A DNA stretch of 38,194 nucleotides from an uncultured Victivallis sp. (GCF_944391105.1 NZ_CALXSK010000042.1:1-38194), one strand, 5' to 3'. Counted from the stretch's first letter, positions 8,351 to 17,058 are shown. Numbers and translations are program-made. Notes: generated by a model not told the origin, from the sequence alone.

Positions 8351-8436
8351 CGCCTGCGTTCCGGCCGTGATCCGGCGGCTTCGTCCGGACGCAGCCGGAC
8401 ACGGCTTTTCCGGCAAAAGGAACAGGAGGAACACCG

Positions 8437-8955
8437 ATGAATTACGGTACGATCAAATCGGCGGATATCGCCAACGGCGACGGGGTGAGGGTTTCGTTGT
8501 TCGTATCGGGCTGCACCCACCACTGTCCCGGCTGCTTCAACCCGGAAACGTGGGATTTCAGCTATGGCGTTCCATTCGACAGCGAAGCGGAAGAGCGCAT
8601 CATGCAGCTGCTGAACCGTTCCTACATCAACGGGTTGTCGCTGCTCGGAGGCGAACCTTTCGAACCGGAGAACCAGTGTGCGCTTCTGCCGCTGATCCGC
8701 CGCGTCCGGGCCGAACTGCCGAAGAGGGATATCTGGGCGTATACCGGCTATATTTATGACCGCGACCTGCTGCCCGGCGGTCGTGCGTACTGCGAAGCGA
8801 CCGATGAACTGCTCGATGCGCTGGCGGTTCTGGTCGACGGTCCGTTCATCGAAAAGCGCAAGGATATTTCACTGAAATTCCGTGGCTCAGACAACCAGCG
8901 GCTGATCGACATGCCGTCCAGCCGCCGTTGCGGAAAAGTTGTACTGCTGGCGTGA
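8437..8955 (+). CDS. nrdG: Anaerobic RNR-activating radical-SAM protein
   Basis: NrdG is the radical-SAM activase that installs the glycyl radical on NrdD. In 172 residues it carries the iron-sulfur motif C-x3-C-x2-C (CTHHCPGC, about residues 27-34) followed by the SAM-binding stretch LSLLGGEPF. The short length without extra cluster domains is typical of NrdG. A strong AGGAGG (8424-8429) precedes ATG 8437. It is the second gene of the nrdDG unit and converges on the FAD oxidoreductase gene at 9032. Confidence 0.95.
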   Translation: MNYGTIKSADIANGDGVRVSLFVSGCTHHCPGCFNPETWDFSYGVPFDSEAEERIMQLLNRSYINGLSLLGGEPFEPENQCALLPLIRRVRAELPKRDIWAYTGYIYDRDLLPGGRAYCEATDELLDALAVLVDGPFIEKRKDISLKFRGSDNQRLIDMPSSRRCGKVVLLA

Positions 8956-8958
8956 TGG

Positions 8959-8997
8959 CTCGACCCCGCCGCCGGAATCGGCCATTGCCGGGGCGAG
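8959..8997. terminator. GC-rich hairpin between convergent genes
   Basis: CTCG-A-CCCCG (8959-8968) pairs with CGGGG-CGAG (8989-8997), and a smaller GCCG/CGGC stem lies inside. It sits in the 76-bp gap between nrdG and the leftward oxidoreductase gene and could end both transcripts. No T-tract follows on either strand, so it is only a weak terminator candidate. Confidence 0.3.
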
Positions 8998-9031
8998 AAT
9001 CCGTTCTGCAGCTCAGGAGCCGCAAACCGCG

Positions 9032-10342
9032 TCACCGGTCCGGCAGAACGCCTCCGATCCGGCGGATGCGCTCCTGCAGTTCGCCGGCAGGCACCTCGGC
9101 GGAGGAACAGCCGCGGTCAAGACTGAGCGTCGCAGCCGCTCCCGCAGCCTGACCGGTCAACATGCAGCCGGGGATGACGCGGACCGAAGACTGCATCGCC
9201 CGGTCGGTGCTGATGCACCGCCCCGCCACAAGCAGATTATCGATGCCGCGCGGAACCAGAGCCCGATAGGGGATGCCATAGTTTTCCCCGGGCCGGTAGC
9301 GGGTCTTTTGAATGTTCTCCTCCACGCGACGCTGCGCCTCGGGATCGGCCTGTGAAGCGTGGATGTCGACCGGATAAGCAAAACGCCCGATCTCGTCCGG
9401 GAAAGAGGCCCGCGATTCGTAATCCGCGTAATTCAGGCGGTAGATTCCGTCGATCCGACGCGATTCGCGCACCCCGAGCAAAGGCGCGGTCTGCACGAGA
9501 TCGCACTTCGCGAACCCCGGCACATGCTCCCGGTAGAACCGGTGATAGAGTTCCGCGATCTCCCGTCCCCGGACGTAACAGCGGGTCAGATCCTCCTCGT
9601 TGAGTGTATCGACACCGTAAATGTGTCCGAGATTGCCGGAGGCGCTCCCGTTCCCGTAGGTGCAGACGCCGACGAAGTGGTGCTCGTCGAGCGGGGCTTT
9701 GCCGGCTTTCAGGAGCCGGTGCCAGATGTCGAGATCGTTCCCGTTTTCAGCGATCGACGCGCGGTAGGCGGCGATATCCACGTTCGAAAACTGAACACAG
9801 AGAGTCGGAGCCATGGTATCTCCGTTCTCATCGCCTTTGTGGAATGGAACTCCGGCCAGCGCGGCGACCGCCGCATCCCCCGTGCAGTCGAGAAAGAGTT
9901 CCCCCTCGATCTTTCGGAGTCCTCGCGGAGTCGATACGATGAGTGCGCCAATGCGCCGTTCCTCGACCTCGGTTTCGACCGCCTTCACTCCGTAATAGAG
10001 CCGGATTCCGGCTTCGAGAATGCGACGGTCGTAGATCCGCTTCATGATCTCGGGATCCACCTCCTGCCACATGGGATTCATTTCCGGAATCCCCATGCGG
10101 GAACAGCACTCCTCGACGATCGAGCGGCAGATCTCTCCGGCAAGCATCTGAACGCCGTCGCTCTGGCAGATAACGGCGGGAACCAGTCCCGCAGTCCCCA
10201 ATCCACCGGGCGTTCCGCTCTGTTCGACCAATGTGACTTTTTTTCCGAGCCGGGCGGCCGCGAGCCCGGCGGCTATGCCGGCCGGACCGGCTCCGGCGAT
10301 CACGATTTCACTCCGGTTCAGAACCGGAACATCGAAAAACAT
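9032..10342 (-). CDS. FAD-dependent oxidoreductase
   Basis: This 436-residue cytoplasmic flavoprotein starts with a Rossmann FAD-binding motif (GAGPAG, residues 17-22), continues with a GGLGTAGLVP stretch and a DCTGDAAVAA motif, and ends with a second nucleotide-contacting segment (LLVAGRCIS) before SVRVIPGCMLTGQAAG. This is the pattern of the PF12831 family, often encoded beside carbohydrate-active enzymes in Planctomycetes-Verrucomicrobia-Chlamydiae bacteria; its substrate is unknown. ATG 10342 directly abuts the TAA of the upstream glycoside-hydrolase-like gene, so the two are co-transcribed and probably translationally coupled. It is the last gene of the operon that begins with the pseudopilin at 14748. 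A role in oxidising a sugar released by the hydrolase is inference. Confidence 0.85.
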   Translation of the reverse strand: MFFDVPVLNRSEIVIAGAGPAGIAAGLAAARLGKKVTLVEQSGTPGGLGTAGLVPAVICQSDGVQMLAGEICRSIVEECCSRMGIPEMNPMWQEVDPEIMKRIYDRRILEAGIRLYYGVKAVETEVEERRIGALIVSTPRGLRKIEGELFLDCTGDAAVAALAGVPFHKGDENGDTMAPTLCVQFSNVDIAAYRASIAENGNDLDIWHRLLKAGKAPLDEHHFVGVCTYGNGSASGNLGHIYGVDTLNEEDLTRCYVRGREIAELYHRFYREHVPGFAKCDLVQTAPLLGVRESRRIDGIYRLNYADYESRASFPDEIGRFAYPVDIHASQADPEAQRRVEENIQKTRYRPGENYGIPYRALVPRGIDNLLVAGRCISTDRAMQSSVRVIPGCMLTGQAAGAAATLSLDRGCSSAEVPAGELQERIRRIGGVLPDR

Positions 10343-13300
10343 TTACTGCACCTTCTTCATTCTGATGATCTTAAGCTCTCCGCCACGAACGTTGAAATCA
10401 ACGCCTGCGGCAAGTTGTTCGCTGGAACGGCTGCCGAGCTCTTCCGCAGCGGTCGCATCCGTGAGACTCCAGTTCCCCTTCGGCAGGCGGATCTCCACCC
10501 GTGCCGTGATCTTTTTTCCGGAAACCTCCGAGAGATGCGGATTCCCGCTGCCCCAGCTTTTTCCGAAGAGATAGAGATGATACTCTCCCGCCGGCGTCTT
10601 CCGCAACGCCGTTCGCATCATGCCGTTCGACGGGCGTACCGGACGGGAGAACGCATTCGCGCCGAGGAGCGGCATGAGTTCCCGTCCCCAGTCGATCGGC
10701 TTTTCCCGCCAGACGACCCGCCCCTTCTCCAGCCGGAACTCGCTGCCGGGAGCGGCCTTTTCGCCGAGCAGTTTCCGCATCGTCCAGCTTTCGCGGCCGT
10801 TTTCGTCATACCGCCCAGTTTCTCCCATGAGAATCAGCGTCCCGCCCTGCCGGACGAATGCGGCAAGCCGCCCGGCGGCCGCGTCCTCCAGAATCGGGGA
10901 ATCGTTCAGCACGATGATCTTCTGCCGGTTCAGAATCTCCTGCCGCGCGCTGTCCGTCAGGAGCGACATCTGCAAGTTATTGGAAATCACACAGTTCAGT
11001 GCCTCGGCAAAACCATTTGTATTCAGATTCGCCCAGTCGATCCACATCGTCGAGCGCGAAACGTTGACCATGCTCCGCATTCCGAACATCAATGCGCCGT
11101 TGGCGGTCACAAGTTCGCTGCGCCCGAGATTCCGGACCGTTCCGGCCAGCTTCGCCGCCGTCCGGGAAGCTTCAAGCGCCTCCTGCTGCGTCGGGCCCGG
11201 CGTAAAATGGCGCCCCCACATGATGTTCGTTCCGCCCGTCATCGAGCCGTAAGCGGCCTCGGTGAACATGACGAAGTTCAGTGTCGGACTGAAGGGCGGC
11301 AGAGCGAAACTCTCGCCGATCAATGGAACTTCCGCATGCATCGCCTGCGACTGCAGAAACGCATGAACCGGCGCATCTCCTCCTCCGAAACAGAGTTCCG
11401 CACCATACTGCCTGTAAATCGGCAACATGCGGGAAATGTCCCCGATCCCCATTCCGGCATAGCTCTTGATCGGCTGGGTCGCCCCCGCGGAACGAACCGC
11501 CGAAAAAATCCGCTCAAAATAGGAATGCACCACGCTCTGCCGGAACTCCTCCCACGCCAGATAGAGCGGCCGCAGGTCCGGTTTCCCATTGAAAACCGGC
11601 CGGGGCGGCTCGACCAGATCGTAGGAGTCGACCCCGGTCTGGGAAAGCGGAAAGTTTTTCTCCCGCAAATAATTGCGAAACGCATTGACCGTGGCGGAGT
11701 CATACCCGACCACCAGTCCGTTGCGCGAAGCGTCGCTCCAGAAACTCTCGACCCCCTGGGAGAAGTTCCATCCGGCGACCGTCGGAGAATTCCGGTAGGT
11801 CGTCACGATTTTCCCGATCGTGTCGCACAGAGCCGCCACCGTCCGCTCCGAACACGGGCTGAATTTGCGCGTGAAACTTGCGCTGTAGTGCATGTTCTGC
11901 CCGTTCTGATCCAGCAGCTGGTCGTACCAGAGCCACTGCGGCAGATGGTCGAGATGGATGAAGAACGTCAGCGTCACCCGAACCCCCATGCGTTCGGCCA
12001 ACCGCAGATACCGGTCGATCACCGGATACTGGATCTCCCCGCGAACCGGTTCGATCTCCGACCAGTAGAAGCTGATGCTCCAATTGCTTGCGTTTGCGGG
12101 AAGATGGTCGACAAATCCCTCCTTCAACGCACGTTGTGTCACGGAGATCGTTTCGGTCTCGTCGAGCGGGAAAAATTCAGACGGCAGCCGGGGCGTCCCC
12201 TCCTCCGGCTTCTTTTCACCGGCGAGCCGTACCCGCACGATGCGCCGGTCGACGATTTTTCCGGCCCGTTCGAGCGCAAGCTCCAGCCGGGCAACCGCCG
12301 GGACCTCCAGCTCCGCCGGAACCGGAATCGCCGTTTTATCCACCGTCCCGGAACCGCGCTTTTCCCTGCAGGGATCGAACCAGGTGTAATGAACGAGGTC
12401 GCCGGGGAGCAACTTCGCCTTCAATTCCAGTTTCCCGCCAGGTGTTGCCTCCGCCAGCGGTTCCGCCTCGTCCGGGAAAAGCGCCGAAAGCGCGGGCGCC
12501 TGAGTCGCCGGAGCGGTCTTCACCGGCGAAAACAGCACCAGATAAGAGAGTTTCTGCCGTTCCAGCAGCGCCCCGGCCGCATCGAACAAATGCAGGTCGA
12601 TCCAGTAGTTTCCATTCGGCAGCGACGGCAGAACCAGATCCGTCTGCCGGAGAGCAGCCACCTCTTCCAGATTCAGCTCAAAATTGTCGTAGATTTTCCC
12701 TTCGGAATCATAGATCATTCCCCGGATTCGCCGCGTCTGCGGATTCTGGCAGAAGAGCACCAGCGGCAGCGCCGCCTCCGGTTCAACCCCGGCGTGGGCA
12801 AGACGAAAGCCGCTGAACGCCGACTGATAACTCAGATCTTCCGCCACATCGCGCAGCGTCCAGGCCCAGGTGCGCGGCGCGGGACGTTCCGTGCTGCTGA
12901 ATATGACGTCACCGAACCGGTAGCCGCCGCTCGAGAACGGCAGAAGTTTCAACATAATCCCCTTGAATTTCCGCACCTTCTCCGGATTCGACTCCGTTCC
13001 GAAACTTCTCAGCGCCGCTGAACGCGGCTGAATCTCCCATTCATAGAACGTCCAGGGACTGTCGCCGCTGGCGGGTGCACTGTAAAGATTCATCTCCCCG
13101 TCGGGTTCCTGAATCAGCAGATTGACTTCACACCAGGACGAACCGCGCGAGCGAATCCAGTACCCGATCCGCTTCGCAGTTTCCGGAATCACCTGATCCG
13201 TTTTCAGCAGAATGGTCTGGTTCTTGTTGCTGCGCGCTGGGTGACAGAAAAGCAGCGGCCCCCGCGTAATACTCTGCCCATCCTGAATCTCAACTTTCTG

Positions 13301-13447
13301 AAGCGCCTTCCCGTCAACAACCTCCACCGCATCCGCCCGAAACGGAAAACACACGGTATCCGGTGACGGCCGCAGTTCCACCGCCCCGGCAACCGTGCCT
13401 GATCCCAGTACCCCGGCGGCAAACAACGATCCAATCCATCTCTTCAT
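10343..13447 (-). CDS. Large secreted glycoside-hydrolase-like protein (clan GH-A/GH42-like)
   Basis: This 1034-residue exported protein begins with a signal peptide (MKRWIGSLFAAGVLG, cut near AGA). Residues 25-430 look like beta-sandwich carbohydrate-binding or accessory domains. From about 455 a TIM-barrel begins, with a YWSEIEPVRGE stretch (about 465-475) typical of GH42-like beta-galactosidases; E712 in LIGESFA is the likely nucleophile. A flavodoxin-like domain resembling the GH42 trimerisation domain follows (IIVLNDSPILEDAA...GGTLILMG). The expected N-E acid/base pair is not evident: the matching region reads GWNFSQGVES, with Q564 and E567. The start is set by GAGG upstream of ATG 13447, eight bases after the pseudopilin stop. 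It is the middle gene of a pseudopilin-hydrolase-oxidoreductase operon. The substrate cannot be told from sequence. Confidence 0.7.
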   Translation of the reverse strand: MKRWIGSLFAAGVLGSGTVAGAVELRPSPDTVCFPFRADAVEVVDGKALQKVEIQDGQSITRGPLLFCHPARSNKNQTILLKTDQVIPETAKRIGYWIRSRGSSWCEVNLLIQEPDGEMNLYSAPASGDSPWTFYEWEIQPRSAALRSFGTESNPEKVRKFKGIMLKLLPFSSGGYRFGDVIFSSTERPAPRTWAWTLRDVAEDLSYQSAFSGFRLAHAGVEPEAALPLVLFCQNPQTRRIRGMIYDSEGKIYDNFELNLEEVAALRQTDLVLPSLPNGNYWIDLHLFDAAGALLERQKLSYLVLFSPVKTAPATQAPALSALFPDEAEPLAEATPGGKLELKAKLLPGDLVHYTWFDPCREKRGSGTVDKTAIPVPAELEVPAVARLELALERAGKIVDRRIVRVRLAGEKKPEEGTPRLPSEFFPLDETETISVTQRALKEGFVDHLPANASNWSISFYWSEIEPVRGEIQYPVIDRYLRLAERMGVRVTLTFFIHLDHLPQWLWYDQLLDQNGQNMHYSASFTRKFSPCSERTVAALCDTIGKIVTTYRNSPTVAGWNFSQGVESFWSDASRNGLVVGYDSATVNAFRNYLREKNFPLSQTGVDSYDLVEPPRPVFNGKPDLRPLYLAWEEFRQSVVHSYFERIFSAVRSAGATQPIKSYAGMGIGDISRMLPIYRQYGAELCFGGGDAPVHAFLQSQAMHAEVPLIGESFALPPFSPTLNFVMFTEAAYGSMTGGTNIMWGRHFTPGPTQQEALEASRTAAKLAGTVRNLGRSELVTANGALMFGMRSMVNVSRSTMWIDWANLNTNGFAEALNCVISNNLQMSLLTDSARQEILNRQKIIVLNDSPILEDAAAGRLAAFVRQGGTLILMGETGRYDENGRESWTMRKLLGEKAAPGSEFRLEKGRVVWREKPIDWGRELMPLLGANAFSRPVRPSNGMMRTALRKTPAGEYHLYLFGKSWGSGNPHLSEVSGKKITARVEIRLPKGNWSLTDATAAEELGSRSSEQLAAGVDFNVRGGELKIIRMKKVQ

Positions 13448-13455
13448 GCTGTCCT

Positions 13456-14748
13456 CTACTTTTCGAATTTCCACATTTCCCCGCCGCGCAGATAGGTTTC
13501 CCCCCAGCGGTAGGAACTGACGTGCCCGTCGGCCATCAGATAATTGCTTTTCTGATTATGAACTTCCTCCGTGAGCATGTTGTTCGCTCCGGCCACCCGG
13601 CTCGGATCGCTGCCGAGCGCGTTGTTCACGTAATTGTCGTTCCGCGGCCGCTCTGCCAGCAGAATCGTGTTGGACGCACTCCGCACCCGCCCGAACGAAA
13701 CACTGTCATTGCTGCCGCCCGTCGAACCGGAATCCGGCGTGACGTTGCCCGAATCCCTGTTTTGCACCATGTAGGTCAACGCATACGTGCAGGGAGCAAC
13801 CGTCGTCACGCTGCGCGCAATCTGATCGGTGGGACAATGAAAGAACTTCACGTTCTTCATGTATTCCGCGGCGTTGGAATCCCCGTAACTGACCCCGCCC
13901 AGATAAGGCATGATAAGTCGCGCCCAGCGGTAGGAAACCCCCGCCGGGGCATAATAGACCGGCGTGAACACTTTGCTGTCCTGGCTGTACAACGCATAAG
14001 CAAGACCGAACTGCTTGAGATTGTTCACGCACGAAATGCTCTTCCCCCGCTCGCGCGCCTGATTCAACGCCGGCAGCAGCATCCCCGCCAGAATCGCGAT
14101 GATCGCAATCACCACGAGGAGCTCGATCAAGGTGAACGCCGCTTTGACCGTTGCTGGGCTGTGGGAGGCGGGGGGCGTTTCCGCCTTCCTGACCGTTGCT
14201 GGGCCGTGGGTAGCAGGGGGCGTTTCCGCCGCCCCCCGCACCCCCTGCGTCCGGCAAGGTGCCGGTGCCGGGTACGGAGCGGTCCCGGACGTGGCCGCGG
14301 TCGGCCGACGCGAGGGGAAAGAGCCGCCAAAACGCGAACGGCTCTTCCCGCTTTTCTGCGGAAAGACCCATTCGCGTTTTGGCTCCACTTCGCCGCTTGC
14401 CGAGCGGAAACTTTGTTGCGGGACGATGACTGGCCGATGGGGAGTTTGATGGTTGTTCGGTACGGGGAGAGACGCGGCTTTCCCAGCCGCTTTCTCTCCC
14501 CCGACCCCCTCTCTTGACTGCCGGGTGCAAACAAGGGAAGAATGGTTTATTTGACAAGTTTTCACCACGAAGAGCTCGATCAAGGTGAACGCCGCTTTGA
14601 CTGTTGCTGAGCCGCGGAAGGCGGGGTGGGAGCTCGCCACCGCTCCAGACCGGGGGGAACAGCTCGAAGTCGAACCGAAGAGAATCCGCCATCTCTTTCC
14701 CGCGGAAAAGTTAGTTGAAACAAGATGGTTATGTCGCCTCATTTGCAT
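13456..14748 (-). CDS. H-X9-DG pseudopilin with duplicated, extended N-terminus
   Basis: The C-terminal 226 residues form an ordinary type II-secretion-like pseudopilin: prepilin motif [18 protein letters not shown] (from F205), a helix with ALNQARERG, then a globular domain ending in an H-x9-DG motif ([12 protein letters not shown]). The oddity is the 204 residues before it. They contain a second, truncated prepilin motif (FTLIELFVV, residues 54-62) that runs into non-hydrophobic sequence, then a basic, Pro/Ser-rich segment and a 15-residue tandem repeat (AETPPA...ATV). The frame is open throughout. AAAGGAG lies five bases before ATG 14748, so translation should begin there; the long extension makes normal prepilin processing doubtful. 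First gene of the operon with the hydrolase at 10343, divergent from the PocR/AraC gene. Confidence 0.75.
   Translation of the reverse strand: MQMRRHNHLVSTNFSAGKRWRILFGSTSSCSPRSGAVASSHPAFRGSATVKAAFTLIELFVVKTCQINHSSLVCTRQSREGVGGEKAAGKAASLPVPNNHQTPHRPVIVPQQSFRSASGEVEPKREWVFPQKSGKSRSRFGGSFPSRRPTAATSGTAPYPAPAPCRTQGVRGAAETPPATHGPATVRKAETPPASHSPATVKAAFTLIELLVVIAIIAILAGMLLPALNQARERGKSISCVNNLKQFGLAYALYSQDSKVFTPVYYAPAGVSYRWARLIMPYLGGVSYGDSNAAEYMKNVKFFHCPTDQIARSVTTVAPCTYALTYMVQNRDSGNVTPDSGSTGGSNDSVSFGRVRSASNTILLAERPRNDNYVNNALGSDPSRVAGANNMLTEEVHNQKSNYLMADGHVSSYRWGETYLRGGEMWKFEK
14109..14170. repeat. Direct repeat copy A (prepilin-motif coding)
   Basis: About 60 bp beginning TCACCACGA and running through the prepilin-motif codons to AGGCGGGG recurs at 14562-14624 with only a few substitutions. 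The offset is 453 bp, exactly 151 codons, so the two copies lie in the same frame of the pseudopilin gene. This copy is continuous with an intact transmembrane helix. Confidence 0.85.
14146..14230. repeat. 45-bp tandem repeat, two units
   Basis: GACCGTTGCTGGGC...GGGCGTTTCCGCC occurs at 14146-14185 and again at 14191-14230, with a 45-bp period (15 codons, in frame). It encodes the two AETPPA-x-x-PATV units directly before the functional prepilin motif. Confidence 0.85.
14319..14383. repeat. Nested, mutually exclusive inverted repeats
   Basis: AAGAGCCG (14319-14326) pairs with CGGCTCTT (14339-14346). In addition GCCAAAACGCGAA (14326-14338) pairs perfectly over 13 bp with TTCGCGTTTTGGC (14371-14383). 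The two stems compete because the second uses the loop of the first. They lie inside the segment inserted between the two prepilin-motif copies. Confidence 0.8.
14562..14624. repeat. Direct repeat copy B (truncated prepilin motif)
   Basis: This is the second copy of the 60-bp repeat, nearer the gene start. The homology stops right after the VV codons, so its transmembrane helix is lost. The segment between the copies (14171-14561) is GC-rich and strongly structured, as if it had been inserted with or by the duplication. Confidence 0.85.
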
Positions 14749-14797
14749 TTCCACTCCTTTCAGATCGCTGGTACCCAATCGCTGACTCGAAATTCCA

Positions 14798-14872
14798 TGC
14801 TATATATTATGACTCCTTTCCGGCTTGATTTCATTCGTTTTCATGCTATATTTTATCAATATTCTGCTATAT
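14798..14872 (+). promoter_or_regulatory. Regulator promoter and TGCTATAT direct repeats
   Basis: TGCTATAT occurs three times (14798, 14844, 14865; spacings 46 and 21 bp) in the 140-bp gap between the divergent pseudopilin operon and the PocR/AraC gene. The middle copy forms an extended -10 (TGC-TATATT, 14844-14852) with TTGATT (14825-14830) 16 bases upstream, a good rightward promoter. The other copies may be alternative -10 elements or regulator sites. Confidence 0.5.
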
Positions 14873-14888
14873 AAATATTTTTTTAAAT

Positions 14889-15752
14889 ATGATTGTTGCA
14901 AATACGACCCATTCTCTGAATCTGCTGCGGGAACGGCTCGCACAGATTTCCACGCTGACCGGAACCCAGTGCATCTGGAAGGTGACCGATGCACTTCTGC
15001 CGGAAGAGGAACTTCCGCGCATTTGCTGTTATCACGACAACGCCTTCTGTTCGTGCGTCAAATTTGCGAGCCGCGCGGAACAGCGGTGCATCTTGAACGA
15101 CGGATACGACATTCCGCACCGAATGAGCCACGATCCGCAGGCGTATGTGAAAGTCTGCCATGCGAATGCCGCGGAAGTGTTGGTTCCATTCAGCTTTTCT
15201 CCAAAAGGATGCGTGGGAGTCATCATGGTCGGACCATTCCGACTGGAGGGCCGGGAGTGCCGCTATCGGCAGGGCAGAGAACGCTATCACGCGCTTCCGT
15301 TGCTGACACCGGCGCTTGAACGGGCGCTTTTTTCGCTCATTCCGGTCGTTTTCGGAGATCTGTTGAAAGGCGTCTACGTAAATCTGACCGGGAAACTCCC
15401 GCGAATCCCGACCGATGAACGGATTCTCAAGGCCCTCGATGAGATCAATCGCAGATTCCGTACCTCACTGAGCGTCAGCGAAGTGGCTGGCGAAGTGTTT
15501 CTGAGCGAATCCCGTTTCATCCATCTGTTCCGCGCCGAATGCGGAATCAATTTCAGTGACTATCTGCTGGATCTTCGACTGAACGAGGCCAGAAGGTTTC
15601 TGCTGAGTCCCGCCTGGGACATCCGTCAGGTGGCAAACCACTGCGGATTTGGCGGCCAGAGCTATTTTGCGGCCTGCTTCAAACGCAAGTTCGGCATTTC
15701 GCCGTCCCGCTTCCGACGCGAGGCGATGGAACGGATTCAGCCGGAGGTATGA
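14889..15752 (+). CDS. PocR-domain AraC-family regulator
   Basis: This 287-residue transcription regulator has an N-terminal PocR-like sensor (about 10-165), recognised by the cysteine pattern CCYHDNAFCSC...CILNDGY and the VPFSFSPKGCVGVIMVGPF strand pair. PocR domains are thought to sense small hydrocarbon or sugar-derived ligands. A two-helix-turn-helix AraC DNA-binding domain follows (about 185-280, with VAGEVFLSESRFIHLFR and ANHCGFGGQSYFAACFKRKFG). It is divergent from the pseudopilin-hydrolase-oxidoreductase operon and shares a 140-bp intergenic region with it, so it is the likely activator of that operon. No Shine-Dalgarno is visible before ATG 14889; the leader is AT-rich. Confidence 0.88.
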   Translation: MIVANTTHSLNLLRERLAQISTLTGTQCIWKVTDALLPEEELPRICCYHDNAFCSCVKFASRAEQRCILNDGYDIPHRMSHDPQAYVKVCHANAAEVLVPFSFSPKGCVGVIMVGPFRLEGRECRYRQGRERYHALPLLTPALERALFSLIPVVFGDLLKGVYVNLTGKLPRIPTDERILKALDEINRRFRTSLSVSEVAGEVFLSESRFIHLFRAECGINFSDYLLDLRLNEARRFLLSPAWDIRQVANHCGFGGQSYFAACFKRKFGISPSRFRREAMERIQPEV

Positions 15753-15754
15753 TT

Positions 15755-15772
15755 CTCCGGCCTGTACCGGAG
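15755..15772. terminator. Hairpin between convergent genes
   Basis: CTCCGG (15755-15760) pairs with CCGGAG (15767-15772); the end of the regulator gene (CCGGAG 15741-15746) can pair with the same 5' arm. It lies between the convergent AraC-type and umuC genes. No T-tract follows, so terminator function is uncertain. Confidence 0.3.
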
Positions 15773-15804
15773 GACAATCCCGGGGCATCCGGGCATGTCA
15801 TCGA

Positions 15805-17058
15805 TCATTTAACGACCGGAAGCTGTTCCCAATTCGTCGTATAGCTCGGACTCAACATCTCGCGCTTCATCTTCCACGTTTTTTTTACGCCTTCGGCAAG
15901 ATGAAACACGCTGCCCCGGCCGAACCGGCGGTTGATTTCATCCACAGCCATCGAAAGCTGGTCGCTTTTTTCACGATCCTCTTTCGAAAAGAGATCCGGC
16001 TGCCGGATTGCGGCGGATTCAAGACCGAAAAACATGATGCCCGCTTTTTTGTACCGCCGCCCCGGCAGGAAAATTCCGCGCAGTTTCGGCCGGATCGCCC
16101 GAAGCATCGCCGCGGTATCAAAGGTCGGGACCTCAAAAGTGACGGTAGTCCCGCTCCAGCCGCCCGGCCGTGCCACCGGCGTATATTCCGGGTAATACTG
16201 GAAATAGACATTGGCGCCTGCCGCGCTCTGCTTTTCCCGGCGGAGTTTCTCCGCCGCCTGCGCCGTATAATGCGCCACAGCCTCGGAAAGCTCTGAGAGT
16301 TCGACAACCGGATACCCGAATGAACGCGAACAACTGATGCTTTTTGAGAGTTCCTCCGGATTTTCCTGCACGAAAAGAGGCTCGCCCCGAAGTTCGAGAG
16401 CGGTTTTGGCGAGCGTGACGTTGACCCGACTCCGCAGGGATCCCTCATCCGCGGCCGCGAGCTGCCACGCAGTGCGGATTCCGAGCGATGCAAGTTTCGG
16501 AGCAAGACGCCGTCCGACCCCCCACACCTCCCCGACCGGGAGCTCTTCAAGCACGGGGCGCGGCTCCTCCGGCATGACAAAAACACCCGACGGCAGTTTC
16601 TTGCCGATGTGATTGGCGATTTTGGCAAGGGTTTTACTGGGTGCAAATCCCACTCCGCAGGGAATGCCGATCCACTTCAAAACGGCCTGTCGAATCCGGG
16701 TCCCATACTCGAAATACTCCGTGCCGGCAGGGAGATTCAAATGAATGAAGGCCTCATCAATCGAATACTGCTCCACCTCCGGAGAAAACTCTCCTAGCAC
16801 GGCAATCACGCGCCGGGAAATATCGCCGTAGAGCTCATAGTTGCTTGATTTCAAAATCAATCCGATTTGCGCAAGACGCGGCTTGAGCTGAAATCCGGCC
16901 GCTCCCATCGCGATCCCGAGCTCCTTGCACTCCTGCGACCGGCTGATGACGCAGCCGTCGTTGTTGGAGAGCACGGCAACCGGCTTCCCTTCAAGCGATG
17001 GATCGAAAATACGCTCGCATGAGACGTAGAAGTTGTTGCCGTCCACCAAGCCGATCAT
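15805..17058 (-). CDS. umuC: Y-family translesion DNA polymerase, UmuC type
   Basis: UmuC is the catalytic subunit of DNA polymerase V, copying past lesions. The 417 residues are the normal length. The N-terminal catalytic motif with D6 (GLVDGNNFYVSCER), the NNDGCVISRSQECK stretch and the Y-family signature SIDE (99-102, D101/E102) are all present, followed by a helix-hairpin-helix region (VWGVGRRLAPKLASLGI) and the little-finger domain. ATG 17058 overlaps the stop of the flavin-reductase-like gene by four bases (ATGA). It is the last gene of the umuD-flavin reductase-umuC operon. Confidence 0.95.
   Translation of the reverse strand: MIGLVDGNNFYVSCERIFDPSLEGKPVAVLSNNDGCVISRSQECKELGIAMGAAGFQLKPRLAQIGLILKSSNYELYGDISRRVIAVLGEFSPEVEQYSIDEAFIHLNLPAGTEYFEYGTRIRQAVLKWIGIPCGVGFAPSKTLAKIANHIGKKLPSGVFVMPEEPRPVLEELPVGEVWGVGRRLAPKLASLGIRTAWQLAAADEGSLRSRVNVTLAKTALELRGEPLFVQENPEELSKSISCSRSFGYPVVELSELSEAVAHYTAQAAEKLRREKQSAAGANVYFQYYPEYTPVARPGGWSGTTVTFEVPTFDTAAMLRAIRPKLRGIFLPGRRYKKAGIMFFGLESAAIRQPDLFSKEDREKSDQLSMAVDEINRRFGRGSVFHLAEGVKKTWKMKREMLSPSYTTNWEQLPVVK

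Noticed and set aside
6791..8434. 547-codon frame opposite nrdD
   Set aside because: nrdD is certain on the plus strand; this frame is its mirror.
9359..13021. 1220-codon open frame antisense to the oxidoreductase and hydrolase genes
   Set aside because: It lies opposite two well-supported genes, has Arg/Pro/His-rich nonsense composition and no ribosome-binding site. It is a GC-codon shadow.
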